From the NCBI GenBank assembly GCA_047605765.1, contig JASGFB010000029.1:1-41467 (forward strand): a stretch of 41,467 nt of DNA. The letters are read 5' to 3'. Origin of the DNA: JBGVSA01 sp047605765 (GTDB lineage: Bacteria > Pseudomonadota > Gammaproteobacteria > Burkholderiales > Rhodocyclaceae). This document shows, piece by piece, positions 1 through 8,209 of the stretch; the stretch's first letter is position 1; every line of letters begins with the position of its first letter. Below the pieces are notes generated by a model. It was not told where the DNA came from. It saw nothing but the letters and a program-made list of their open reading frames with translations, and made no database searches. Both the position numbers and the translations under genes were made by a program.

Positions 1-777
1 AGCGCGCGCGCCACGCAGCCGGCGCCCGGCGGCGCGCGGGTGGGTTGGCTGTATAGCGCCCTGCCGCTCGCCACCTGCCTGCTCGGGCTGGGGATCCCAC
101 TGCTGACACTGGGGCGCTGGCTGTACCTGGGCGGCGCCACAGTGTGGCAATCCACCGAACTGTGGACGGCGCTCGTCCAGACCATCATGTGGGCCGGTGC
201 CGGCGCCGTGATCGCCACCTGCGCGGCCATCCCGGCGGCCTGGTTATCGGTGCGCATGCCGGGGCGCGCCACACGCGCGCTCGAAGCGCTCAATTACGTC
301 ACTGGCTCGCTGCCCGGCATCGTCGTCGCCCTGGCGCTGGTCACCATCACCGTACGCGTCGCCCTGCCCCTCTATCAATCGGCCGTCAGCGTGCTGCTGG
401 CCTACCTGCTGCTGTTCATGCCGCGCGCACTCATCAATCTGCGCGCCGGCATCGCCCAGGTCTCGCCCGAACTGGAGCAGGTCGCGCGCAGCCTGGGCCG
501 TGGCCCGCGCCGCACCCTGTGGGAGATCACCCTGCGCCTGGCGGCGCCCAGCATGGCCGCCGGCGCGGCGCTGGTGTTCCTGGGCATCACCAACGAACTG
601 ACGGCGACCCTGCTGCTGGCGCCTAATGGCACCTACACCCTGGCCACCGGCTTCTGGGCCTATACCAGCGAAATGGATTACGTCGCCGCCGCCCCCTACG
701 CCTTCGTCATGATGGTGCTGGCGCTGCCGGTGACCTGGGTACTTCATCAACAATCACGACGGGCTGCCGGCCGATGA
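1..777 (+). CDS. Iron(III)-type ABC transporter permease, C-terminal part (5' end outside window)
   Basis: The frame is open from the first base, so this is the 3' part of a longer gene. It encodes several hydrophobic membrane segments and the cytoplasmic EAA-type loop that contacts the ATPase (residues reading ELEQVARSLGRGPRRTLWEI, about two thirds along). That layout is typical of the second half of FbpB/ThiP-type binding-protein-dependent permeases, which are fused double permeases. It would sit in the inner membrane and pass ferric iron or a related small substrate inward. Its stop overlaps the start of the ATPase gene by four bases (ATGA), so the two are translationally coupled. Substrate assignment is by similarity of both genes to ferric-iron systems; thiamine or polyamine are alternatives. 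The substrate-binding protein is not in the window. Confidence 0.85.
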   Translation, partial: SARATQPAPGGARVGWLYSALPLATCLLGLGIPLLTLGRWLYLGGATVWQSTELWTALVQTIMWAGAGAVIATCAAIPAAWLSVRMPGRATRALEALNYVTGSLPGIVVALALVTITVRVALPLYQSAVSVLLAYLLLFMPRALINLRAGIAQVSPELEQVARSLGRGPRRTLWEITLRLAAPSMAAGAALVFLGITNELTATLLLAPNGTYTLATGFWAYTSEMDYVAAAPYAFVMMVLALPVTWVLHQQSRRAAGR

Positions 778-1820
778 GCACTCTGGAAATACGACACGTC
801 GACAAACGCTATGGCGCCGTGACGGCGCTGGCCGATGTCAGCCTGCGCATCGAGGCGGGCAGCCGCGCCGCCATCGTCGGCCCGTCCGGTTCCGGCAAGA
901 CCAGCCTGTTGCGCATCGTGGCCGGTTTCGAGTCGCCCGATGCCGGCTCCGTGCTCTGCGCAGGCAGCCTGCTGGCGGACGGGCCGGCCATCGTGCCGGC
1001 GCATCGACGCGGCATCGGCTACGTGCCGCAGGACGGCGCGCTGTTTCCGCACCTGCGGGTGGATGCCAACATCGGCTTCGGATTGGCACACGAGGATCAC
1101 GCGCGGGCGCACCGCATACGCGAGTTGATGGAACTGGTGTCGCTCGACCCCGCCCTGCTGGCGCGCTGGCCGCATGAGCTATCCGGCGGACAGCAGCAGC
1201 GGGTGGCGCTGGCCCGCGCCCTGGCGCAGCGGCCCAGCCTGATGCTGCTCGACGAACCGTTCTCGGCACTCGACGCCGGCCTGCGCGCCAGCACGCGCCA
1301 AGCGGTGGCGGGCGTACTGTCGGATGCCGGCATCACCACCCTGCTGGTGACCCATGATCAAGACGAGGCGCTGTCCTTCGGCGAACAGCTCATCATCCTG
1401 CGTGAAGGGCGCCTGGTGTGTGCCGGCGCGCCGTCGGATCTGTACTGGCGGCCGCACACCGAGGACACGGCGCGCTTCCTGGGCGAGGCCATCGTCATGA
1501 ACGCCACGCTGCGCAATGGCCAGGCACATTGCGCGCTGGGTGCCCTGCGCGCGGATCAGGCGGGGAGCCGCGACGACGTGCGCATCGTGTTGAGACCGCA
1601 GCAGATCCACCTGGCACCGGCCCTGGTGGCCGACACCGACACGCTGCACGTGAGCGCCGTCGCCGACGCCGGCCACGGCTGTGTCGTCAGTCTCATCCGT
1701 CATACCGCCACGGCGGCCCTGCCGATGCGGATTCCCTGCCCCGGCGTCGAGGTGCCCGCCGTGGGCAGCCATGTACGGGCCACCGTACGCGGCGCTGCCC
1801 ACGTGCTACAGGCGCCATGA
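774..1820 (+). CDS. ABC transporter ATP-binding protein, FbpC-like
   Basis: A 348-residue ATPase that would power the permease encoded just upstream (four-base overlap). Visible motifs are Walker A GPSGSGKTS near residue 37, the Q-loop region YVPQDGALFPHL, the signature LSGGQQQRVALARAL near 135, Walker B LMLLDEPFSALD, and the switch histidine in LLVTHDQDEAL. The C-terminal 100 or so residues fit a TOBE-like regulatory domain, as in FbpC/PotA/CysA-type importers. The length matches FbpC (about 350). Iron(III) import is the most likely role because the permease is of the same family and a TonB iron receptor lies a few kilobases away, but the exact substrate cannot be read from the sequence. Confidence 0.88.
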   Translation: MSTLEIRHVDKRYGAVTALADVSLRIEAGSRAAIVGPSGSGKTSLLRIVAGFESPDAGSVLCAGSLLADGPAIVPAHRRGIGYVPQDGALFPHLRVDANIGFGLAHEDHARAHRIRELMELVSLDPALLARWPHELSGGQQQRVALARALAQRPSLMLLDEPFSALDAGLRASTRQAVAGVLSDAGITTLLVTHDQDEALSFGEQLIILREGRLVCAGAPSDLYWRPHTEDTARFLGEAIVMNATLRNGQAHCALGALRADQAGSRDDVRIVLRPQQIHLAPALVADTDTLHVSAVADAGHGCVVSLIRHTATAALPMRIPCPGVEVPAVGSHVRATVRGAAHVLQAP

Positions 1821-1997
1821 CACGCCGCCATCGCGTGGCTGCACCAGCACCCGACCAACGCCGATTGCACGGCCTTGCCCGGCTGGCTACCATGCTCGGG
1901 CGTGTGCGCACGCACATCGAATTTCCGGGGCGCCCAGTGTGTACCGGTCGGCGTTCCCTCGGTTTCCCGCTCAACGCAGGTTCTTGAAGGAGTTCGC

Positions 1998-2597
1998 ATG
2001 TCCAAGGTACTCGTCCTGTATTACTCCAGCTACGGCCACATCGAAACCATGGCCCAGGCGGTCGCTGAAGGCGCCCGCTCGACCGGCGCCACGGTCGACG
2101 TCAAGCGCGTCCCCGAAACGGCCCCGGCCGACATCGCCAAGGCGGCCCATTTCAAGCTCGATCAGGCCGCGCCGATCGCCACCATCGACGAATTGGCCAA
2201 CTACGACGCCATCATCATCGGCTGTCCGACACGCTTCGGCCGCATGCCCTCGCAGATGGCAAGCTTCCTCGACACAGCCGGCGGCCTGTGGGCACGCGGC
2301 GCGCTCAACGGCAAGGTGGGCGGCGCCTTCACCTCGACCGCCACGCAGCACGGCGGCCAGGAGCAGACGCTGTTTTCGGTCATCGCCAACCTGCTGCACT
2401 TCGGCCTGATCGTGGTCGGCCTGCCCTACAGCCACCAGGGCCAGATGACGCTGGACGAAATCGTCGGCGGCAGCCCCTATGGCGCCACCACCATCGCAGG
2501 TGGGCAAGGCCAGCGGCAACCCAGCGCCCTCGATCTGGAAGGCGGCCGCCACCAGGGCAAACTGATCGCCGAAACCGCCAACAAGCTGTTCGGCTGA
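1998..2597 (+). CDS. wrbA: NAD(P)H:quinone oxidoreductase WrbA
   Basis: A 199-residue flavodoxin-like protein of the WrbA family, which uses FMN and NAD(P)H to reduce quinones by two electrons and so limits semiquinone and oxidative stress. The N terminus shows the flavodoxin phosphate-binding loop (LVLYYSSYGHIETMA), followed by the family blocks PTRFGRMPSQMASFLD, GGAFTSTATQHGGQE and SPYGATTIAGGQG. The length matches WrbA (about 198). The chosen ATG has a strong Shine-Dalgarno (GAAGGAG) seven bases upstream; an ATG at 1875 in the same frame lacks one and would add a tail not found in the family. A hairpin terminator follows, so it appears to be a single-gene unit. Confidence 0.95.
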   Translation: MSKVLVLYYSSYGHIETMAQAVAEGARSTGATVDVKRVPETAPADIAKAAHFKLDQAAPIATIDELANYDAIIIGCPTRFGRMPSQMASFLDTAGGLWARGALNGKVGGAFTSTATQHGGQEQTLFSVIANLLHFGLIVVGLPYSHQGQMTLDEIVGGSPYGATTIAGGQGQRQPSALDLEGGRHQGKLIAETANKLFG

Positions 2598-2623
2598 GCC
2601 ACCGACTCGCGCTACGCGATCAC

Positions 2624-2655
2624 GCCCGCCGGGGTCTGCCCGCGCGGGCTTTTTT
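2624..2655 (+). terminator. Rho-independent terminator of wrbA
   Basis: GCCCGC at 2624-2629 pairs with GCGGGC at 2644-2649 and is followed by six T. The T-run is only 28 bases before the first codons of the CsgG-like remnant, leaving no room there for a normal promoter and signal peptide. Confidence 0.75.
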
Positions 2656-2683
2656 GCGTCGACACGCAGCCGTTGTGTCCTGC

Positions 2684-3094
2684 ATGCTGCTGCAAGGCTG
2701 CGCCACCGAAAGCTCACGCTCGGTCACCGTACAAAAGCCCGTCTCCGCCCAGCGTGCGTATGCCGGCGCGCGCGCGCCGATTGCCGTCGGCCAGTTCGAC
2801 AACCGCTCCAACTACATGCGTGGTTTGTTCTCGGATGGCGTCGACCGTCTCGGCAGCCAGGCCAAGACCATCCTCATCGCTCACTTGCAGCAGACCGGCC
2901 ACTTCAGCGTGCTCGACCGCGACAACATGAAGGAAAGCAAGCAGGAAGCCGCCATCAAGAAGCAGGAGCAGACGCTCAAGGGTGCCGACTACCTGGTCAC
3001 CGGCGATGTCACCGAATTGGGGCGCAAAGAGGTCGGCGACCACCAGTTGTTGGGCATTCTCGGCCGCGGCAAGGAGCAGATCGCTTGCGCAGTA
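2684..3094 (+). pseudogene. CsgG/HfaB-family lipoprotein remnant, truncated at both ends
   Basis: The frame starting at 2684 reads a bare lipobox (MLLQGCATESS) and then a well-conserved CsgG/HfaB-type stretch, including PIAVGQFDNRSNYMRG, FSDGVDRLGSQAKTIL, LKGADYLVTGDVTE and GILGRGKEQIA. Proteins of this family form or support outer-membrane secretion channels (curli in enterics, holdfast in Caulobacter) and are about 220 residues or longer. Here the hydrophobic part of the signal peptide is absent, because the coding sequence begins right after the wrbA terminator. The homology stops near base 3094, about 135 residues in, without the C-terminal half. The frame then runs on without a stop into the next gene, where it is nonsense. 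The remnant is therefore almost certainly non-functional. The exact breakpoint is an estimate. Confidence 0.75.
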
Positions 3095-3194
3095 GGTTTC
3101 TCAACAACCACCTTGTTACCGGTCTTTTTCTTCCCTAATATCGCGCCAGGATTATGCAGTAGTGATCCATACCAAAAAGAACCAGGAGACAAGC

Positions 3195-5024
3195 ATGAAA
3201 CCAGTATCGCGGCTGATCGCGGCCAGCGTATTAGCCCTTCTATTGAGCGCGTGCGGCGGAGGAGACGATGGAGACAGCGGGCCGTCAACGCCTGCCGGTT
3301 CGTCGTCGTCGGCAAGCTCGTCCGTCAGCAGTTCGACCTCGTCCGCCGCTTCGAGCGCGTCGTCGAGCGCGGCTTCCAGCACCACCGGTGGCGTCACCAT
3401 CCACATGCTGGGTGATTCGACGATGACGGCGTACACCGAGGATCGCCGTCCGCAAATGGGCTGGGGCGAGAAAGTCCCGATGTTCTTCAACAGCAGCGTC
3501 ACCGTGAAGAACTGGGCGCTGGGCGGCCGCAGCTCGCGCAGCTTCTACAACGAAGCGACGCGTTGGCCCGCCATCAAGCCGCAGATCAACGCCGGCGACT
3601 ACGTCATCATTCAGTTCGCTCACAACGACCAGAAGTACGGTGACGACTACAAGGAATACGGCACCTACGCGTATTGCAGCGACGGCACCACCGACGGCGA
3701 AGCCTGCACCGGCGCTGCCGACGGCGTAGACAGCACGGTCGACAAGTCCGAACACTCGTACTACCAGTTCATCAAGCGCTACGTGACCGAAGTGCAGGCC
3801 AAGGGTGCCTACCCGATCCTGGTCACGCCGATCGTGCGCAAGTACTTCAGCGGTACGACGATCACCGCCGAAGGCCAGCACAACGTCGCCATCAAGGGCA
3901 CCGAAAAGTTCGCGCGCGGCGACTACCCGGCGGCCATGAAGGCCGTGGCGGCCAAATACAACGTGCCGCTGCTGGACATTACCGCCGACACCAAGACCAT
4001 CGTCGAAAGCTACGGCGATGCGGCAGCGACCTCGCAGCTCTACATCGCAGCCGACAGCACGCACCCGCAGGTGTTGTTCGCCACCTTGATCGCCAAGCGC
4101 GCGGTGGAAGACATGAAGTCGGTCAGCGCCCTGGCCGCACTCAAGCCGTACATGGTGGATGTCACCTCGCTGGTTGCGAGCCCCGACACGCTGGCCTGGG
4201 GCACGCGCTATGTCGGCGTGCCGTCGATCAAGTCGGTCACGGTGTCGGCATTCGACCTGGTGCCGAGCGCCGGCTCCGTCACGCTGACGTCGCCGTCGAG
4301 CGCTTTCGAGCTGTCCACCGACCAGACCACGTGGTCGTCGTCGCTGTCGGTCGCGTATAGCAACGGCGCTTTCACGCAGAACGTATACGTGCGCTTCACG
4401 CCGGCGGCGGTGCAGGACTACTCGGCCTCGCTGGTCTTCACGCTGGGCAGCGCCACGGTCGGCACGATCGCCGCCAGCGGCACCGGCGTCGCGGCGGGTT
4501 CGGGCCTCGATTCGTATGCCACCTGGTTCACGGCGGGCACCGATCTGAAGGCGGTGACCGATGGTTTGGTTTCGGCTACCGACGCGGTCTCCAGCAACAT
4601 CGTCATCGGTTCGTCGAAGACCATCGCCGTCGATGGACAGGACACCACGGTGGCGCGCTATTCGGTCAACGAATGGGCCGCGCATGACGACACCAAGTAC
4701 CTGGAGTTCGCCGTCACGCCGACCGGCAAGTTCAGCGTCGACGCGATCTCGGCCTACCTGACCAGCAGCGGGGGTTCCACCGTGGTGGCGGACATGGCCT
4801 ACTCCACCGATGGCAGCACCTGGACCAAGCTGAACAGCACCACGCTGTCGTTCAGCAAGGACACCATGAGCAAGCAGGAATTCGGCGTCACCATCGTGGT
4901 GCCGGCCTCCAGCAAGCTGTACGTGCGCATCTATCCGTGGAACACCTCGGGGGCGGCCGGCGTGACCGGCAAGTACCTCGGGCTGTATGGTGTGAAGGTT
5001 TCGGGCAAGGTCAGCACCAACTGA
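3195..5024 (+). CDS. SGNH-hydrolase lipoprotein, rhamnogalacturonan/pectin acetylesterase-like
   Basis: A 609-residue secreted lipoprotein. It has a signal peptide with lipobox LLSAC (Cys20), a serine-rich linker at about residues 35-62, then an SGNH/GDSL esterase domain. Catalytic blocks are visible: GDST with Ser75, Gly111 in NWALGGRSS, the HND block (Asn144), and DSTH with Asp287 and His290. This block spacing fits rhamnogalacturonan acetylesterase-type (CE12-like) enzymes, which remove acetyl groups from pectin. Residues from about 330 on are beta-rich and serve no function I can name; they may be carbohydrate-binding or adhesion modules. The start was placed at ATG 3195 because it follows AGGAGA and begins the signal peptide. 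A strong terminator follows. Substrate is inferred from family and from the two other pectin genes in the window. Confidence 0.85.
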   Translation: MKPVSRLIAASVLALLLSACGGGDDGDSGPSTPAGSSSSASSSVSSSTSSAASSASSSAASSTTGGVTIHMLGDSTMTAYTEDRRPQMGWGEKVPMFFNSSVTVKNWALGGRSSRSFYNEATRWPAIKPQINAGDYVIIQFAHNDQKYGDDYKEYGTYAYCSDGTTDGEACTGAADGVDSTVDKSEHSYYQFIKRYVTEVQAKGAYPILVTPIVRKYFSGTTITAEGQHNVAIKGTEKFARGDYPAAMKAVAAKYNVPLLDITADTKTIVESYGDAAATSQLYIAADSTHPQVLFATLIAKRAVEDMKSVSALAALKPYMVDVTSLVASPDTLAWGTRYVGVPSIKSVTVSAFDLVPSAGSVTLTSPSSAFELSTDQTTWSSSLSVAYSNGAFTQNVYVRFTPAAVQDYSASLVFTLGSATVGTIAASGTGVAAGSGLDSYATWFTAGTDLKAVTDGLVSATDAVSSNIVIGSSKTIAVDGQDTTVARYSVNEWAAHDDTKYLEFAVTPTGKFSVDAISAYLTSSGGSTVVADMAYSTDGSTWTKLNSTTLSFSKDTMSKQEFGVTIVVPASSKLYVRIYPWNTSGAAGVTGKYLGLYGVKVSGKVSTN

Positions 5025-5043
5025 TCGCGCCACGCAACACAGA

Positions 5044-5072
5044 AAAGGCCGGGCATGTCCCGGCCTTTTTTG
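5044..5072. terminator. Bidirectional hairpin terminator between convergent genes
   Basis: AAAGGCCGGG and CCCGGCCTTT form a perfect ten-base stem around CATGT, with T-runs usable on both strands. It separates the SGNH lipoprotein gene from the converging GFA-like gene. Confidence 0.9.
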
Positions 5073-5105
5073 TGCCCGTCGCCTGGTGCCGCCGGCGTTC
5101 GGGCT

Positions 5106-5507
5106 TCACGCCAGCGGCGGCTCGATGACCAGATCGCGGCCATGAATGTGCCGGATCGGCACCGAAGCGGGATCGAAATCATCCAGACAACGCGTATTCA
5201 CCGCCCAGCCGTCGAAGGGCGGCAGGCCAGCAGCGCGCTCGGCCGGCGTCGGTTGGCTCGGTTTGCGAAACGGCAGGATGCCGCACACCGGACAGAAATA
5301 ATCGGCGGCCGTCATCGATCCCCATCGATAGACCGACATCGCGGCCAGCGGCGTGTGCATGCGCAGGGCGTTGGCCGGCACACGAAAATTCAGGGCGCCC
5401 CGGCGCGCGCAGATCGAGCAGTCGCACACCCGCACGTGGTCGATGTCGGCGTCCACTTCGAAACGCACCGCCCCGCAATGGCATGCCCCCTGATACGTCT
5501 TCATCAT
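5106..5507 (-). CDS. GFA-like (glutathione-dependent formaldehyde-activating type) zinc protein
   Basis: A 133-residue protein of the GFA/CENP-V fold family. Zinc-binding cysteines occur in the expected arrangement: CHCGAVRFE near the N terminus, CDCSICARRG about 25 residues later, and FCPVCG in the second half. Members are annotated as glutathione-dependent formaldehyde-activating enzymes, but most have no proven reaction, so the function here is open. The start is the ATG at 5507, just after a strong GGGGGAGG; the reading frame extends further upstream but without a comparable ribosome site. It stands alone between two terminators. Confidence 0.88.
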   Translation of the reverse strand: MMKTYQGACHCGAVRFEVDADIDHVRVCDCSICARRGALNFRVPANALRMHTPLAAMSVYRWGSMTAADYFCPVCGILPFRKPSQPTPAERAAGLPPFDGWAVNTRCLDDFDPASVPIRHIHGRDLVIEPPLA

Positions 5508-5574
5508 GATCGCCTCCCCCGGCATCCGGTCAGCGTGCATGTTAGCCAATGCGGCGCGTGCCGGGTGGCCACGT

Positions 5575-5608
5575 AAAAAAGCCCTTCCACGGGGATCATG
5601 GAAGGGCT
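5575..5608 (-). terminator. Terminator of the TonB-receptor gene
   Basis: Read on the minus strand, AGCCCTTCCA pairs with TGGAAGGGCT (5580-5589 with 5599-5608) and is followed by six T. It lies 32 bases past the receptor stop. Confidence 0.88.
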
Positions 5609-5639
5609 CCGGGCTGCGCCTGCCGGCGCCGGACAACGC

Positions 5640-8117
5640 TCAGAAGTCGACCGTGGCCGACAGGATGTACGTGCGCGGGGCGGCAACGGTGGCGTAGGTG
5701 CCGCTGGTCAGCCAGTAGTTCTTGTCGAATAGATTCTCGATGCTGGCGCGAAACACCGTCGGCGTGTTGGCGATCACGGTACGATAGCGCGCGCCGATGT
5801 CATAACGTGTCCAACTGTCGAGTTGGAGCGTGTTGGTGGCGTTAAAGGGTACTGACGAGGTGTAGATCGCCCGCGCGTTCAGGCTCAGGCCGGTGACCCA
5901 CGGCGTATCCCAGTCCACCGACAGGCTGAAGGTCCGGTCCGGCACGCCGGGCGCATCGTTGCCCTGGGTGGCGGCGCTGGCGGTGCGGGTCAGCTTGGCA
6001 TCGTTGAACACAGCGCTGGTGAGGATGCGCAGACCGCGCACCACTTCGCCGTACAGCGACAGTTCGAGGCCGCGATTGCGCTGCTCGCCGTCGTAACCGT
6101 AGACGCCCGTTACGGGGTCGGTCTGGGCGCTCGGGCGCGCGATCTGGAAGACGCTTGCGACCGAGGTCAGCGAGCCCCAGTCGACCTTCACCCCCGCCTC
6201 GTACTGCTTGGACTTGTACGGTGCCAGCACTTCGCCCTGGTTGGTATTGGGCGGTGCCACGGTGGTGCCGGGCGTCAGGCCTTCGGTGTAGTTGGCATAC
6301 AGGGATACGTAATCGACCGGCTTGAACACGATGCCGGCCAGCGGCGTCACGGCGCTGGATTTGTAATGACTGGTCGACAGACCGGTGGTGGTGCTGAAGG
6401 CTTTCACGTCGACCTTCTGGTCACGAGCCCCCAGCGTCAACAGCCACTGGTCCCTGTTGAACGACAGCGTGTCGACCACCGCCACGCTGGTCAACGTCGT
6501 GTCCGACGATTTGCGCGGCGCCGTGCGTTCCAGCCCGATCGGCTTGAGCGGTTGGGGATTGTAGATGTTGGAGTTCGGCACGGCGGCTGTGCTGTCCGCG
6601 ATGTAGGCGTAGCCGCCGATCTGGTTCAGGTCCGTCGCGCTCAGCGTCAGGGTGTGGCCGACCGGGCCGGTATTGAAGCGCGCGCGTACCCCGGCGTTCA
6701 GGCTGGTGGTGTTGGTGTACGAGTCGTAATACGAACTCATCACGCTGAAATCACCTTGCGCGTTGACGCCGCCGGTAATGGGAAACAACTGCTCGGCGGC
6801 CCCTTCGCGATAGCCGATGCCGCCGAAGGCGGTAAAGGTTTTGTCGATGTCGTATTCGATGTTGGTGGCGACGGTGGTGTCTTCCAGGGTCAACGTCGAG
6901 CCAGGATAGAAATTGGTGCGCGCCGACGGCGGCGAGGGGATCTCCGTCAGGCCGGCGGCAAAGCCGATCTGCGGGCGGAACTCATCGACGTTTTCCTTCT
7001 GTGTGAATGCGTCGAGCGACCAGCGCAGTTTGCTGCCGGTGTAGTCCAGGCCGATGGCAGCCAGGCCGAGCGTCTGGTTGCCGCCGTCGATACTGGCCTC
7101 GCCCTGGCGCCACACACCGTTGAAACGCACGCCCCAGACGTTGTCCTCGCCAAAGCGACGGCCGACGTCGGCATGCACGTTGCCCTGCCCCTTGCTCACG
7201 TAGCCGGCGCTGACGCGGGTCAGCGGATCATCGCCGGCCCGCTTGGTGACGACATTGATGCCGCCACCGATGTTGCCGCTGGGGGCGATGCCGTTGAGGA
7301 ACGAGCCCGGCCCCTTGAGTACATCGACCCGCTCGACCATCTCGACCGGCATATGGCTGGCCGACACCAGCCCGTACAGGCCATTGAGCCCGACATCGCC
7401 GCTCGACACCGGAAAGCCCCGGATCTGGAAGTCGTCGCCGAAGCCGCCGGATCCGGTCAGGACGCGGCCGGACGCATCGTTGACCACGATGTCCGCCAAG
7501 GTGCGCGCCTGCTGGTTTTCGATCAGTTCGGAGGTATAGCTGGTGGTGCTGAAAGGCGCGTCCATGACATCGGTGTTACCCAGAATGCCCAGGTTGCCGC
7601 CACGCGCCACTTGCCCGCCGGCATAGACGGGCGGCAGTTCGCCGCGCTCGCTGGCCGAACGGGCCGTCACCTGCACCGCCGGCAGGCTGCCCTGTGGCCC
7701 TCCTTCGGCGGGCGGGGCCGGCAGCTTGCGCAACGCATAACCGCCGCCAGCCTGCGCCACCGCCTGCAGGCCGCTGCCGGCAAGCAGCGCCGACAACCCG
7801 GTCGAGACGCTGTAGCGGCCATTGAGCCCCTGGGTGCTCAGACCGCTGAGGGTGGCGGCGTCATACGACAAATTGACACCCGCAGCGCGCGCAAAGCGAT
7901 CCAACGCGGCATCCAACGGCCCGGCCGGCACATTGAAGGCGTGCACGGCATCGCCGGCAGGCAGCGACGGAGCAGTCTGAACCTGCGCCGCCACGGGCAG
8001 CGCGGCACCGCCCATGGCCAACGAAAGCAATGCCCCGCGCATCGCTGCGGCGATCAGGGTAGGACGCAGGCGAAATGTCCGGACGCGGCCGGCGGAAGAA
8101 GAAAACGTACGAGTCAT
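5640..8117 (-). CDS. TonB-dependent siderophore receptor with N-terminal signalling (STN) domain
   Basis: An 825-residue outer-membrane receptor. After a signal peptide ending near VAAQ there is an STN (secretin/TonB short N-terminal) domain at about residues 55-110 (FNVPAGPLDAALDRFARAAG). A plug domain follows at about 150-275 (QARTLADIVVNDASG, FQIRGFPV, MVERVDVLKGPGSFLNG), then a long beta-barrel ending in the terminal phenylalanine typical of outer-membrane barrels (ATVDF). The STN domain is what lets FecA/FpvA-type receptors signal through an anti-sigma factor, and fecR and fecI lie immediately upstream in the same direction. It therefore most likely imports a ferric siderophore and induces its own synthesis. 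Which siderophore cannot be read from the sequence. Confidence 0.93.
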   Translation of the reverse strand: MTRTFSSSAGRVRTFRLRPTLIAAAMRGALLSLAMGGAALPVAAQVQTAPSLPAGDAVHAFNVPAGPLDAALDRFARAAGVNLSYDAATLSGLSTQGLNGRYSVSTGLSALLAGSGLQAVAQAGGGYALRKLPAPPAEGGPQGSLPAVQVTARSASERGELPPVYAGGQVARGGNLGILGNTDVMDAPFSTTSYTSELIENQQARTLADIVVNDASGRVLTGSGGFGDDFQIRGFPVSSGDVGLNGLYGLVSASHMPVEMVERVDVLKGPGSFLNGIAPSGNIGGGINVVTKRAGDDPLTRVSAGYVSKGQGNVHADVGRRFGEDNVWGVRFNGVWRQGEASIDGGNQTLGLAAIGLDYTGSKLRWSLDAFTQKENVDEFRPQIGFAAGLTEIPSPPSARTNFYPGSTLTLEDTTVATNIEYDIDKTFTAFGGIGYREGAAEQLFPITGGVNAQGDFSVMSSYYDSYTNTTSLNAGVRARFNTGPVGHTLTLSATDLNQIGGYAYIADSTAAVPNSNIYNPQPLKPIGLERTAPRKSSDTTLTSVAVVDTLSFNRDQWLLTLGARDQKVDVKAFSTTTGLSTSHYKSSAVTPLAGIVFKPVDYVSLYANYTEGLTPGTTVAPPNTNQGEVLAPYKSKQYEAGVKVDWGSLTSVASVFQIARPSAQTDPVTGVYGYDGEQRNRGLELSLYGEVVRGLRILTSAVFNDAKLTRTASAATQGNDAPGVPDRTFSLSVDWDTPWVTGLSLNARAIYTSSVPFNATNTLQLDSWTRYDIGARYRTVIANTPTVFRASIENLFDKNYWLTSGTYATVAAPRTYILSATVDF

Positions 8118-8173
8118 GTCGGTATCCCGGTGGTGCAGGCAAGAGGCCTTTCACTCGGTAAGCCGAACGAGAA

Positions 8174-8206
8174 ACGAAATCCCCTCACGAAATTTCGTCT
8201 TTTTTG
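8174..8206. repeat. Repeated ACGAAAT elements and T-run between fecR and the receptor gene
   Basis: ACGAAAT occurs at 8174-8180 and 8187-8193, with the inverted copy ATTTCGT at 8192-8198; ACGAAATTTCGT is a perfect 12-base palindrome. A run of T follows on the plus strand although no plus-strand gene ends here. It lies in the short gap where the receptor promoter should be, so a regulatory role is possible but unproven. Confidence 0.4.
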
Positions 8207-8209
8207 GCG

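Noticed and set aside
3095..3415. CsgG-like frame continuing as one long gene to 3415
   Set aside because: Beyond about 3094 the frame lies out of phase within the SGNH gene and reads Arg-rich nonsense, so it is not a fused protein.
3285..5033. Long minus-strand open frame opposite the SGNH gene
   Set aside because: Arginine-rich shadow; the plus strand has signal peptide and catalytic blocks.
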